From Symsagittifera roscoffensis (Eukaryota; Xenacoelomorpha; Acoela; Convolutidae), in the NCBI RefSeq assembly GCF_963678635.1, contig NC_087065.1, positions 29,037,254-29,097,253 on the forward strand: DNA of 60,000 nt, written 5' to 3'. Shown here piece by piece: positions 32,735 to 42,600 of the stretch (positions are counted from its first letter, which is position 1; each line of letters begins with the position of its first letter). The position numbers and the translations under genes were made by a program. Under the pieces are notes generated by a model. It saw nothing but the letters and a program-made list of their open reading frames with translations, was not told where the DNA came from and did not search any database.

Positions 32735-35638
32735 TCAATGTTCCATTTCCTCCTCCTGTAATGCTGACTCCGCACTTTCGGTTTCCGTGTCTTGTAGCAC
32801 GTCGTTGGCTATCCTGACGCTGTTGGAAGCCGTCCTCCAACACTTCTGCTCTTCTACCCTCTGTTTACAGCAAGGTAGGGGATCCACGTTGGATTCTCTG
32901 TTTCTACAGAAGCTGTTGTGGAGACACAACGTCACGTTTCTCTCCAGATCTTCTTTCAGCATCTCTGCCTTCTCATTTCCACTACGCTCACTCGTCCTGG
33001 AAATTCTCTTCACAGCGGTCATCACTGCATTCCAATGAGTCACGAGAGCTCGCTTGAAAGCTCCTGCCCCAATGTCCAGCTGATATTCACTGTACACCCT
33101 GCCGTGCTTCGACATATGCTTTTTCGCATACTCGTACAACCATGCAGTCATGTTGGCTCTGAACCATGGCATCAATCGTTTTCTCGCCCATATCTTCTTC
33201 ACTTCCATCGGAATGTTTAGAACTTTGCACATTGTCTCAAAAAGATCTAAATCTTTTAGACAATCTAATTTCCGCAATTGTTCTCTCGTCGGTGCCTCCT
33301 GTCTATTATTTTCTCTCACATGAGCTTCCAGCCATCGTATCGCCATCATAACTCCCACTATCACTATTGTTATGGGCTGTGATGAATCTGGTAAACCCAT
33401 GGAGAGCAGCTCTCCATAGTCCCAGATCAACACCAAATTATTACGCTTGGGATACCACCAGGTCTGCAGCAAGCAGTGGCAAGGAAACTCGTCATGTGTC
33501 AACATGATGCTCCTCCAATTCCGTTTTCCCGAAGCTTCCAGCAATGGTTCCACTTCCATCATCACTCGGTGGATCTCATCATTCTCATCTACGGCATTGT
33601 AATCTGTGACAGTTGATCCTCCCTGTTTCTGTTTTTCGAAGTCACTGAAGTTCCCGCTCACATATCCCATGAACTTCTTTCCTAGTATTGACTCCAACTC
33701 TTCTTTGGTTCTCTCTGGAATTGCTGAGAACATCTTACATAGTAACTCGTAAGACTTTTCAGACATTCTCGCCAATCTCACGCACTTTGGCACTGAGAAA
33801 GCTTGATCCACAATCATTCTTGTACTCTTCACGTCCACAGCCACGAAATGTACAGGGTATCTGCTCTTGCACATTGGAGCCAACGTTGAACCCACCAAAT
33901 ATCGTGCTCCTGATGGTCTACAATAAGTTTCGCTGTGTCTGATGTTCATCTCTGTTTCGATTGCTTCCCTCCATTTTCCTATATACTTCTGCTCAGTCTG
34001 CAGAACTCCTGGGAATACTTCTACGCTGATGGCTGTTACCATCTCATGTTTCTGTTCTAGATTCAATAGTGACTCTAAAGAACCAAACATGCTGTAGAAT
34101 CCTAGTGCTGTCACTAGATTCACATCGGTTCCTCCATGGCAATCTGCTATCAGTTCCGTTTCCGTTCTTGCTTTCATCACTACATTTCCAAACAATACTG
34201 TCAACTGCTTGTGTTGTTTCTCCAGGGTTTTCACACAGTCTAGACTTCCACAAACGTGACCCTCTAGTCCACAGACTTCCGCCAGACAGCTACCAGGTTT
34301 GACCCAGTCTTCTGGTCCCCAGCCAGGCAACTCCACTTTATCTTCTCCGTTGCACTTAGAGGCTGTTATCATCACATTATATATGATGTTAAGGTCACGC
34401 AGGTTACAGTCTGCACTCAGTTCCTTCTGTACGTCTTGTGTCGCACGTAATATTGAGTCAGCGTTGGGACTAGGACACCATGATGGCTTCATCAATTCCC
34501 ACACTGCCATCAAGCTCGTTCTCAGTAATTCATCTGAGAATCCCAACCCAAATTCCACTCTCTTGTCGGATTTTGGTACTGAAGGTGCAGTCACCTCTTC
34601 TTCCAACACCAATCCCAATTTGTCCTGTGGATTGTTAACGCTCTTAGTCGTCACAATTCTGGACGTCCAGAATCTTAGTAACACCGCCTGCTCATAATCA
34701 AAGAAGCAATCACGTATGTCTTCACTCAGGAAAGGATTGTATGCTATCCCTATAATCCCGGACACATAGCTATATGACTTCTTCTTGATCGGTCCACAGT
34801 ATTCACTGGATTTCGGCAATGCTCCCATAGATTCTTTAGTGAGCCTCAATTCCTTGTTTGAGAATCTCCTGATCTCGTCTATCTTTTTCATGGGTTCCAA
34901 TTCTTCAGGTTCTTTCATGTTCACCCTCATCGGTTTACTTTGCTGCATATCCAGCATTGCTAGTAAGAACATGGCTTTCGTTCGCTCATCGCCTTCCTTC
35001 AACATTTTAACACAAGTGCTTAATGCAGGTACTGAAATCTGCTCTATCAGGAATCGAATGAAACAGAGAGCGTCTCTCCGCTTTGCACACGCTACTGCTG
35101 CTCCCTCCTGGACTATCAGATCCCTCAGATTTGTCATAAGGAACACCTTTTCTTCTTTTGACCTCTTTCTCTCTTCTGAGTCATATTCTTCGCGAGTCAG
35201 TCCCATCATGCACCAGGCGAACCTGAGTTGTAACTCTGTCCTTACGTAAGGTACTGCCACGAGAGCATGTATTCTTGGCGTAGTCCTCATTTCTTCTTCG
35301 AAATACCTCAATACTACTGCTTTCCATGGAAGGCTCACTAACTGCTCGATCGTCTCCGCCTCTACGTCAGACGACGCCAAAGTTCCATACGCCTTCTGCT
35401 TGAGGGTGGTGCCTTGCAACATCGTTTCCAGATAACCCTCCATGGCTTTTTCGTCTTCCAGGGCCACTACATACCCTCTAGCCGAGTTCCGGTATTCCAA
35501 CATCTCCATGTATCCACCGGTGGGTTCATCTATCGACACTGTCTCCGACACTGTTAGTCGGTTGTATTCCACTGGTGTCAGTTGTCCTGCAACACTTCCT
35601 TTTCCATGATTCATGGGAGATGGTTTGAAGTCTCTCAT
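32735..35638 (-). CDS. 967-aa ORF downstream of pol, unknown function
   Basis: Intact ORF with ATG at 35638, 17 nt after the stop of the 406-aa ORF. No family is recognised. It looks largely helical and soluble: no N-terminal signal peptide, and the only hydrophobic run (ITIVIVGVMMAI, about residues 755-766) is too short for a membrane anchor, which argues against a fusion glycoprotein. Two cysteine clusters stand out: around residues 450-467 (C-x4-C-x6-C-x4-C with a His) and in the last 70 residues (C-x5-C, a CC pair and another C), both possible metal sites. The C-terminus is acidic. Retention of so long an open frame in a recently inserted element implies selection on the protein. Confidence 0.85.
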   Translation of the reverse strand: MRDFKPSPMNHGKGSVAGQLTPVEYNRLTVSETVSIDEPTGGYMEMLEYRNSARGYVVALEDEKAMEGYLETMLQGTTLKQKAYGTLASSDVEAETIEQLVSLPWKAVVLRYFEEEMRTTPRIHALVAVPYVRTELQLRFAWCMMGLTREEYDSEERKRSKEEKVFLMTNLRDLIVQEGAAVACAKRRDALCFIRFLIEQISVPALSTCVKMLKEGDERTKAMFLLAMLDMQQSKPMRVNMKEPEELEPMKKIDEIRRFSNKELRLTKESMGALPKSSEYCGPIKKKSYSYVSGIIGIAYNPFLSEDIRDCFFDYEQAVLLRFWTSRIVTTKSVNNPQDKLGLVLEEEVTAPSVPKSDKRVEFGLGFSDELLRTSLMAVWELMKPSWCPSPNADSILRATQDVQKELSADCNLRDLNIIYNVMITASKCNGEDKVELPGWGPEDWVKPGSCLAEVCGLEGHVCGSLDCVKTLEKQHKQLTVLFGNVVMKARTETELIADCHGGTDVNLVTALGFYSMFGSLESLLNLEQKHEMVTAISVEVFPGVLQTEQKYIGKWREAIETEMNIRHSETYCRPSGARYLVGSTLAPMCKSRYPVHFVAVDVKSTRMIVDQAFSVPKCVRLARMSEKSYELLCKMFSAIPERTKEELESILGKKFMGYVSGNFSDFEKQKQGGSTVTDYNAVDENDEIHRVMMEVEPLLEASGKRNWRSIMLTHDEFPCHCLLQTWWYPKRNNLVLIWDYGELLSMGLPDSSQPITIVIVGVMMAIRWLEAHVRENNRQEAPTREQLRKLDCLKDLDLFETMCKVLNIPMEVKKIWARKRLMPWFRANMTAWLYEYAKKHMSKHGRVYSEYQLDIGAGAFKRALVTHWNAVMTAVKRISRTSERSGNEKAEMLKEDLERNVTLCLHNSFCRNRESNVDPLPCCKQRVEEQKCWRTASNSVRIANDVLQDTETESAESALQEEEMEH

Positions 35639-35655
35639 TTTACTCTCTCCACATT

Positions 35656-36876
35656 TCAGTGTATTTCCATTTCTAAAGTTGCTCCAGTGAGAGTGCGGTC
35701 ACTCCTTTTGGATTTATAACCGGTTGACTTTATCCCCGCCATGAGAATGGGTGGCACCATCGCTATATCAGTTAATATTCTATCTGTGCCAGACAATTGA
35801 TAATCACCTTGCCCCAAATCCATGACTTCCTCGACTCGTTTTCTTTTCGATGAGTTACCAGCTTTCATCGATATTTCCGAATCCACTTTCGTCTTTCCAA
35901 CTCTCCTCGGCATCACTCTGCTGCCTAACTTCATTTTCATCGCATTGATTTTATCAATCACCATTTTCGATCGCATCGTTCCTCTCCTGGTCCTAGACAG
36001 GTACACCACCTCTCCTTCATTGTCCTGCGGTGTCATCTTGATAGGAGAATTCGCTTCACTCTCATCAGTGGCTGAGTCGATCAATAACTCACTCAGTCTC
36101 CCTTCACACTCATCAAGCTTGTCAAGTACTTCTCTCATCAAGGGTTGATTGAGACCTGTTTTGAGAATGGACTGGGTCCCATAGCTCTGAATCACAGTCC
36201 AGACTTCTTCCATAAACGCCACTCTGTCCAGCTTACATCCCGTCCTACTCTCGTGGTCTCGGTGATGTACTTCCCATTCTTCTTCGGGTAGCGTTCCCAA
36301 GAAAGGTACTCTGGCTGAGGCCTCTATTCTTCTCCTCCGAGGTGATTCCATGAGGATTCTCTGATCGTTATTTCTTGTATTGCCAGGAGAGCTGCTCTCC
36401 GGCAAATTCCGTTTCATTTCCATAAAGGCTGACGAAGGCTCCAGTGTCGAGGTGCCTTCATCCAGCTCCGTCGTTTCCAACGTATCCGCATTGTTTTCAA
36501 GATCACTGAAGATGTTGAAATCCAGGCTGGATGTTCCTCCTATCGATGCCCTGTCGTCTTCCCCACCAGCTTGATCTTGTTGCATGGGTTCTTCAGTCTG
36601 ACGGCTTCCACCCTGTCCGTCATCTCCTTCTGACTTGTCCCTATTCGAGTTCGATGGTCCTTGTTCGTCTTTGTCGGCTTCTTCCTGGAATCTCGGTATG
36701 AGCAATGTACCGGCCGACTTATCTTCCTCTTCTCCATGGACCACTTTGATTTCTTCGCAGCCGAAGGGTGCTAGGAAAATTCTCGTCTGCAATACTCCCG
36801 CAACTTTCATCTCTTTTCTCACACTGGTCAGGATTACTGAGGCTTCAGGCAATTCAGTCCTGCCTCTCATCCTCAT
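35656..36876 (-). CDS. 406-aa acidic ORF downstream of pol, unknown function
   Basis: Intact ORF with ATG at 36876. The frame is open for about 55 nt further upstream. The middle third (residues about 65-180) is rich in Glu, Asp, Gln, Ser and Gly and probably disordered. Residues about 180-300 contain more ordered segments (FLGTLPEEEWEVHHRDHE, then VAFMEEVWTVIQSYG). A basic stretch SSKRKRVEEV near residue 350 could be a nuclear localisation signal. No homolog is recognised. An acidic disordered protein followed by a large helical one recalls phosphoprotein/nucleoprotein partners, but that is only analogy. Confidence 0.8.
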   Translation of the reverse strand: MRMRGRTELPEASVILTSVRKEMKVAGVLQTRIFLAPFGCEEIKVVHGEEEDKSAGTLLIPRFQEEADKDEQGPSNSNRDKSEGDDGQGGSRQTEEPMQQDQAGGEDDRASIGGTSSLDFNIFSDLENNADTLETTELDEGTSTLEPSSAFMEMKRNLPESSSPGNTRNNDQRILMESPRRRRIEASARVPFLGTLPEEEWEVHHRDHESRTGCKLDRVAFMEEVWTVIQSYGTQSILKTGLNQPLMREVLDKLDECEGRLSELLIDSATDESEANSPIKMTPQDNEGEVVYLSRTRRGTMRSKMVIDKINAMKMKLGSRVMPRRVGKTKVDSEISMKAGNSSKRKRVEEVMDLGQGDYQLSGTDRILTDIAMVPPILMAGIKSTGYKSKRSDRTLTGATLEMEIH

Positions 36877-36887
36877 TGGAGCTAAGC

Positions 36888-36935
36888 CTAGTCCCCTCCA
36901 TTCCTCATCAAATCTTCTAGGTTGAAATTATCCAT
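36888..36935 (-). CDS. 15-codon ORF overlapping the open frame upstream of the 406-aa ORF
   Basis: ATG at 36935, stop at 36888-36890. The product begins MDNFNLEDLM, close to MDNFDLNEVM at the same place in Gypsy copy 1 (start at 563). The 406-aa frame is open from about 36931 and overlaps it, so either a frameshift truncated a longer protein or this is a short upstream ORF influencing translation of the 406-aa protein. Confidence 0.4.
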   Translation of the reverse strand: MDNFNLEDLMRNGGD

Positions 36936-37340
36936 ACTGTTCTTTTCCAAATTTAATTTGATTCGATTTCGGTTTGATAATTTGACTCAAGTGAGTAATT
37001 TAAATGATCAATCAGGATCTAGAAAAGGAATCACGACTGTCACACCTGTCAGTTTCACCTTAATATATATCGTTAAAATTTGCTTAAAGACAGTTCAGAT
37101 AAAAAGATATTTATCCTAAAATTTATTAAAATCAATTGGTTTCTAAAATTTTGGAATTCGACCTAAGGTTGGACAATCCAAACTTTGGATCTATTCCCAA
37201 AATCGTCATTTAGTTGTTCATGGTCACTAACGCTTACTTACCCATGATCTTAATAACCTGACACATAACATAACACATAACATACATATCACATATTACA
37301 TGCAACTTGGTCTTTGGCCTAACACCCTCTCGCTCATCAC
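36936..37340 (-). other. Spacer between pol and the 3' ORFs
   Basis: A+T-rich, no ORF, collinear with 564-908 of copy 1. Conservation of a non-coding block across two diverged copies suggests a splice acceptor, internal promoter or RNA structure needed to express the 3' ORFs. Confidence 0.5.
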
Positions 37341-39632
37341 TCAGCCTATACTTAAGTAATATTTCTTATGTAGATACACTTGTATGTTCGTATCAGAGAA
37401 TATCACGTGTACAAGCGCGTACAATTCCCGAGGATGCAGTCTTCCTCTATTTGGATCGTACACTGGAAGCGAAAGCTCCTTCACGTCCATTTCCACAAGG
37501 AAGTCCCTCAGCCTCGTCAAAGACAAGACTAGGTTTTCTGGGTCCACGTTCTGCTTCTCTGTCGCCCTCGTTACCAAGAAGCATAAGTACTTTCCCGGTA
37601 TCTGCGACACCGCCGGGGGTAAGGCTGCTACGCCCCCTATCCCTGGTCTTTGCTTCCAAAGGAATTCCACGTTTTTGTATTCCCTCTTAAAATCTGCCGC
37701 TAGCGCCGTCCTAAAACTCATGTCTGCGGTGATTGCTATCGCACATGTTCTGTTTGTGAGTATGAAATCACTATCTGTTAGTACTATGTTACTTGAATAT
37801 TCATTTGGTAAGTTAAAATATGACTCAACTACCCTGCCTATGTCAGGTTTCTTAGGTTCTTCGCCTGTTTCTGCTTCTAAGTTTCCTGTTTCTCTTGCTA
37901 TTCTCAATTTTTTTATTATCAAGTTTTCAGTGTGGGTAAGTCCTACCCCCACTCCCCGGACAAAAATATCCATCGGCGTCCCCGTCGATCGCATACCGGG
38001 TATTAAGTCAAGATTAGAAGCTGGAATGAGAAGTTGTCCTTCCTGGGCAGCCCAGGAAGGATCATCTCGTTCGGTCTTAATGTATTTCGCGCTTTCGCGA
38101 TCTACGTCTTGAATCGTAACGCTGGTCTTTTTAGGGTCTGATGTCATTTCGTTCAGCCACTCTAAGACGCGCAGGTTCGTCAGGTCTTGTTCATTTGACT
38201 GCTGTTGCTCATCGTCGAATTCTACTTCGGGTTTCGACCAGTCATCAACCCACTCATCGTTGTGATCATCGACTATGTCAATGTCTTGTGACACGGTTAT
38301 TTCCTCTAAACCCACTACTTCCTCCAATATTTTCTTTAGATCTATCCTATCCACTACAAAGTCGTCACCGTAAGGACTGTATTTCTTTCTTGGTCTCGTC
38401 CCGCCCTTCTGACGAGTCTGCATCGTGAACGGAAGGTCCGGTTCGAAGTTCTTAGGAACTTCTGTCTGTTCGGGATCCTGCCAATCTTCCTCTGCGTAGG
38501 GTAAGGTTTCATCGTCCGCTTCGATCTGTTCGTTTGGATCCAGGTCCAATGGTGTATCCGTACCTTCCTCTACGACTTCGTTTCCATCGTTCTTCTCCCT
38601 GGTGCCTTTTTCATTGACCTCACAAGCAGGATCCATCCTTAGATAATCCCCTTCTTCCATGTCTGCAGGTATACACCAGTCTTCTGTCGATGGATTGTGT
38701 GGCTTGATGTTCTCGTAGTGGGCGGCTCGGCCAGTACTCAGTCTATAAAAGCGTCCCTCCTGGTGCACCTCCGTAATCATGAAGGGTCCCCTCCATTTCT
38801 TTAGAAGTTTCTTTGTCCCTTTCGGTGGTATAACGTTCTGAAATACCCATACATAGTCTCCCACCGAGTAAGCTTTTGCGCCAGCTGCTTTCTTGTCGAA
38901 TCTTTTCCTTTGCCTTGCCTGTGCCTGCTGAGTGTTTCGTCTACACAAGTCGTTCAACTCCTGTTGGTGTCTGATCACATCCCTCACGTAGACCTGTGGG
39001 GATGTTTTCTTTCCCTCATACTCTGGGTAGAAGAATGTCAAGGGTAAAGACTTCTCGTGTCCCGTCAGCATCATGTGTGGACTGACTCCAGTGGTGGAGT
39101 GTTGCGTGCTATTATAAGCTCCCATCACCTGTGGAAGGTATCTGTCCCAATCGGTCATGTACCTGGAACAATATACCCTCAGCATCGACACTAACGTCCT
39201 ATTCTGTCTTTCCACTAAGCCATTCGTCTGAGGGTGGTATGTCGTGGAGTGAGCCTGAGCGACTTGTGACCGTCTCATAAGCTCTTTCGTAAGCTCGCCT
39301 ACGAAAGCCGTTCCATTGTCCGATTGAAACGTCATTGGACATCCGTGTCTTGCTATCCACGTATTGATCAGGTGGTCGCATGTCTCTTCCGCCGAGGCAG
39401 TGATGCAGGGCACGGCCTCTGCATACTTCGTGAAGTGATCTATCATGACCAAGACTTGGTTGTAACCGCTGTCTGTCATGCATATCTTCTGGTGATCTAT
39501 CTGCACCACCTCGTTGAATTCAGACGACTCAATTGATTGTAAAGGAAATCGCAACTTCCTAGGATCCTTGACCTGTTGGCATGACAGACTTGCTGTCACC
39601 CATTTTCGCATGCCTTTTTCATCCCAGGCCAC
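37341..39632 (-). CDS. Integrase core, GPY/F-like tail and macro-like domain of pol (frameshifted continuation)
   Basis: No ATG starts this frame. It continues gag-pol after a single-base deletion near 39600. The zinc finger reads TASLSC where copy 1 has TACLSC, so one Cys ligand is Ser. The integrase core has Asp 46, Asp 105 and Glu 141 (numbered in this frame), an exact D-D-35-E spacing. A GPY/F-like module follows (KWRGPFMITEV, HYENIKPHN). About 200 acidic, low-complexity residues lead to a C-terminal domain (about 620-757) with CAIAITADMSFRTALAADF, GKYLCFLVT and LSLPVYDPNRGRLHPRELY, ending IQVYLHKKYY. This matches the layout of TARG1/OARD1-type macrodomains. The loop that carries the catalytic Asp in TARG1 is replaced here, so hydrolase activity is doubtful. 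Confidence 0.85.
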   Translation of the reverse strand: MAWDEKGMRKWVTASLSCQQVKDPRKLRFPLQSIESSEFNEVVQIDHQKICMTDSGYNQVLVMIDHFTKYAEAVPCITASAEETCDHLINTWIARHGCPMTFQSDNGTAFVGELTKELMRRSQVAQAHSTTYHPQTNGLVERQNRTLVSMLRVYCSRYMTDWDRYLPQVMGAYNSTQHSTTGVSPHMMLTGHEKSLPLTFFYPEYEGKKTSPQVYVRDVIRHQQELNDLCRRNTQQAQARQRKRFDKKAAGAKAYSVGDYVWVFQNVIPPKGTKKLLKKWRGPFMITEVHQEGRFYRLSTGRAAHYENIKPHNPSTEDWCIPADMEEGDYLRMDPACEVNEKGTREKNDGNEVVEEGTDTPLDLDPNEQIEADDETLPYAEEDWQDPEQTEVPKNFEPDLPFTMQTRQKGGTRPRKKYSPYGDDFVVDRIDLKKILEEVVGLEEITVSQDIDIVDDHNDEWVDDWSKPEVEFDDEQQQSNEQDLTNLRVLEWLNEMTSDPKKTSVTIQDVDRESAKYIKTERDDPSWAAQEGQLLIPASNLDLIPGMRSTGTPMDIFVRGVGVGLTHTENLIIKKLRIARETGNLEAETGEEPKKPDIGRVVESYFNLPNEYSSNIVLTDSDFILTNRTCAIAITADMSFRTALAADFKREYKNVEFLWKQRPGIGGVAALPPAVSQIPGKYLCFLVTRATEKQNVDPENLVLSLTRLRDFLVEMDVKELSLPVYDPNRGRLHPRELYALVHVIFSDTNIQVYLHKKYYLSIG

Positions 39633-42600
39633 TCAAAGCGCTTCAGGATCCTCTGATACACTTTGTCGATCCCTTGATGGCCCATCTGATCATGCGACCT
39701 GAATAATAGTTCTGTCTGATAGAGTTGCGGCAACACTATCGCGTTATATTTGTATAAGACCTTGTCTTCTTCTCTTCTCCTGCAAGCCACGATCCCGTCC
39801 TTGTTCAGATATAATCTCCCCTCCTTCTGCATGAAGTATTGTCTCAGGATCCTATAGCTGTCTTCTTCCAGGTCACCTTTGTCAGGTGCACCGTTTTCTA
39901 TCCACCTTTTTAGGTTGCTTGTCATGCGATCATTTCTCTGCGCCCTCAGAAGGTCCGAGAGTCTGTATTTCGCCTTCAAGTACGTCTTCATGACTCTCAT
40001 CTGACTATTCAGCTCGTTGGGCTGATGTGTGTCTTCTTCCATTTTAACGCACCAAATCTTCGCCAACGGTTGTGTTTCTTGCTGAAACGGCTGAAGATCA
40101 TTCCTGACTACCTCTTTCTGCGGCAACAGGCTTATCGAACGTTTCGATACCGCTATCGTTTCTAAGTCATCCGCTGCGTTGTCAAAGACTCTTTCGCTTG
40201 GTATTAGGTAGCGATCACTGTCAGGATCCTGGTACACCTCTCTGTCCAGGTCTCTCGCCCGAGTTTCCACTAGTAGCGTGTGTATCGCCAGTTCTGACAG
40301 TTCGGATCCCGAACTCGAGTTCCTGTCTGAATAGGTGTCCATTCCTGAGTTTCGGGAATCATCATCCGTCGAAGAGGTTGTGCTGGAGACTGCACGCTCC
40401 TCCAGATCATGTCTGTGCTTTCTTTGCATCCATCTGAACTCCCCGGACAAAACCTTGTTCTCTCGGTCCTGTTTCTCATCAGGAATTTCCTCGTTTATCT
40501 CAGACTCCCCGGACAAATTTCCTTGTCCCGGGTGTTGATCTTGTGATCGCTGGTTCTTCTCATCATCCTTCTCCCCGGACGAATAGTCTTGCAGCAGATT
40601 TTGTTCTACCACTTCACCCTCTTTATCCCGTTCTACAAAGGTGACGGTTTTCTTTCGCTTGCTGCTCCCCTGTTCTTTCTGTCCGTAAGAAGTACTTGTT
40701 AAAATCTCCTGGGGTATTGAGGATACTAGTTGCTGAACTATTGTCCTACAATCCCTTTCGTTCTCTTCGTGCTGTCGTCTGGACGGCATGATCTTCACCT
40801 TCTCACTGACTGTTAGCGATGCCATTGCTGCTGTCCACTCGGGGTCATCTCTGGTCACTTCTCTTTCTAACAATCCACCCAGCATCCGCATTACTTGTGG
40901 TGTGACTTGCACCGTTTTATCCAATAATGAGAGGCTGTTTATATTCATGCGAGAGAGTTCTTGCTGGACCAGGTTCGAGCGCAGCAACAAATCCAAGGGG
41001 ACCGGGTCCTCCTTGGACAGGATCTTTATCTCGGCTGCTTTCTCTACAGGTAGCTCAGGGTGCCCTGGAATTGGATGTCCTGATTTATCCAACCATCTCG
41101 TTAAGGGAAGCGCTTCATAAGTTACTTTGTCCAGAAACGAGAATCCCTCCTTTATTTCCGCCTGATTGGCCTGCTTCTGCTCCAATCTTTCATAGAACTC
41201 AGTTTTCTTGCTGAGGCTGTCAGCATTCTGGTGTTTATCACGCATCCTATGTTCGATTATCATGTGGTAGCCATCCAGTCTTACTATCCATCTACCAATA
41301 TAACTCTGATCCATCGAGTAGGTCTTCAACCAGGATAACGCTCTGTTGTCCACGCGTAACTTGAAGGGAGCGCTCCCCAAGTATGCACGGTACTTCTCCA
41401 CGAAGGTGACTACTGCAAACATTTCTGCTTTTGGTGCGCCATATTTCATCTCTGTGTCACTCAAGACTTTGCTGCCGTATGCAATGGGACGGAGAACTGT
41501 TCTTCCGTTCCATTCTTGCTCTTGATGCAATATTCCTGAGATGGCGACCACCGATGCGTCTCTGTCAAGAACATACATGCCCTTTTCTGTAGGCATGCCC
41601 AGCACTGGCGCTTCGCATAGTTCCCGCTTTATGTTCTCGAAAGCAACCTGTGCCTCATCGTTCCATTCGAACTTTTTCCCTTTGTTGCGCATCAGCTTCT
41701 GCATCGGGTACACCTTGTCCGCATATCCTTTAATGAATTCACGGTAATAATTGGCAAACCCCAGGAAGCTCATTAGCTGTGTGTCCGTCCTCGGAGCCTT
41801 CCATGTCAGCACAGCCTCTACTGCTTCTGGATCTGGCCTCACACCATGCCTGTCCACCATTCTTCCCAGGTACTTGATCGAATCCCTAAGGATTTCACAT
41901 TTCGATGGTTTGCATTTCAAGCCTGCTCTTTTCATACATCCGAAGACCACATCGAGCCGATCAATGTGATCCTCCAGGGTCGGTGTCGCTATGACTACAT
42001 CATCCACGTAGCACATCAAGAGATTCCCGTACTTTTTGGTCACTCCTGTCAAAGCCTGAGCCATCAGCCTTTGAAAAGTTGCTGTTGCATTGCACAAGCC
42101 GAAGGGCATCCTCTTCCACTGGTACAACCCCAATTCGCACGCGAAACCGGTTTTTTCCCTATCCTTTTTCCGCAAAGGAACCTGCCAGAAGGCAGAACCT
42201 AAGTCCAACGTGGTGAAGAACTTGGCATCACCAAGTTTAGATAGGCTCTCGTCTATTCGCGGTATCGGGTACGCATCTTTTATCGTTACCGCGTTCAAGT
42301 AACGAAAGTCGCAACAAAATCTAAGCTGCCCCCCTTTCTTTTTCGCCATTACTACTCCGCAAGCCCATGGCGATTTCGAGGGTTCTATCATGTCGTATTC
42401 AAGCAACATTTCTATTTCCGCTCGGCACGCTTCCGATTTATGTGGCGTCATTCGCCTTGCGCCTTCCCTATGGGGAACGGCGCCCTCTTCTAGTTCGATT
42501 TCGTGTTCGACGAAATTACAGCAACCGATGTCCGCCTTATGTTTTGAAAATACCTCGGCGTTCCGATTTAGGAGGTCCCGCAATTTTTCGAAATCTCCCT

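Noticed and set aside
32735-35638. 967-aa ORF as a retroviral envelope
   Set aside because: No signal peptide, no credible transmembrane anchor and no furin-like cleavage motif. Position alone is not enough.
37384-38112. 242-codon open frame on the + strand
   Set aside because: Antisense shadow of the integrase/macro-like frame; no similarity of its own and Ser/Arg-rich composition typical of antisense translation.
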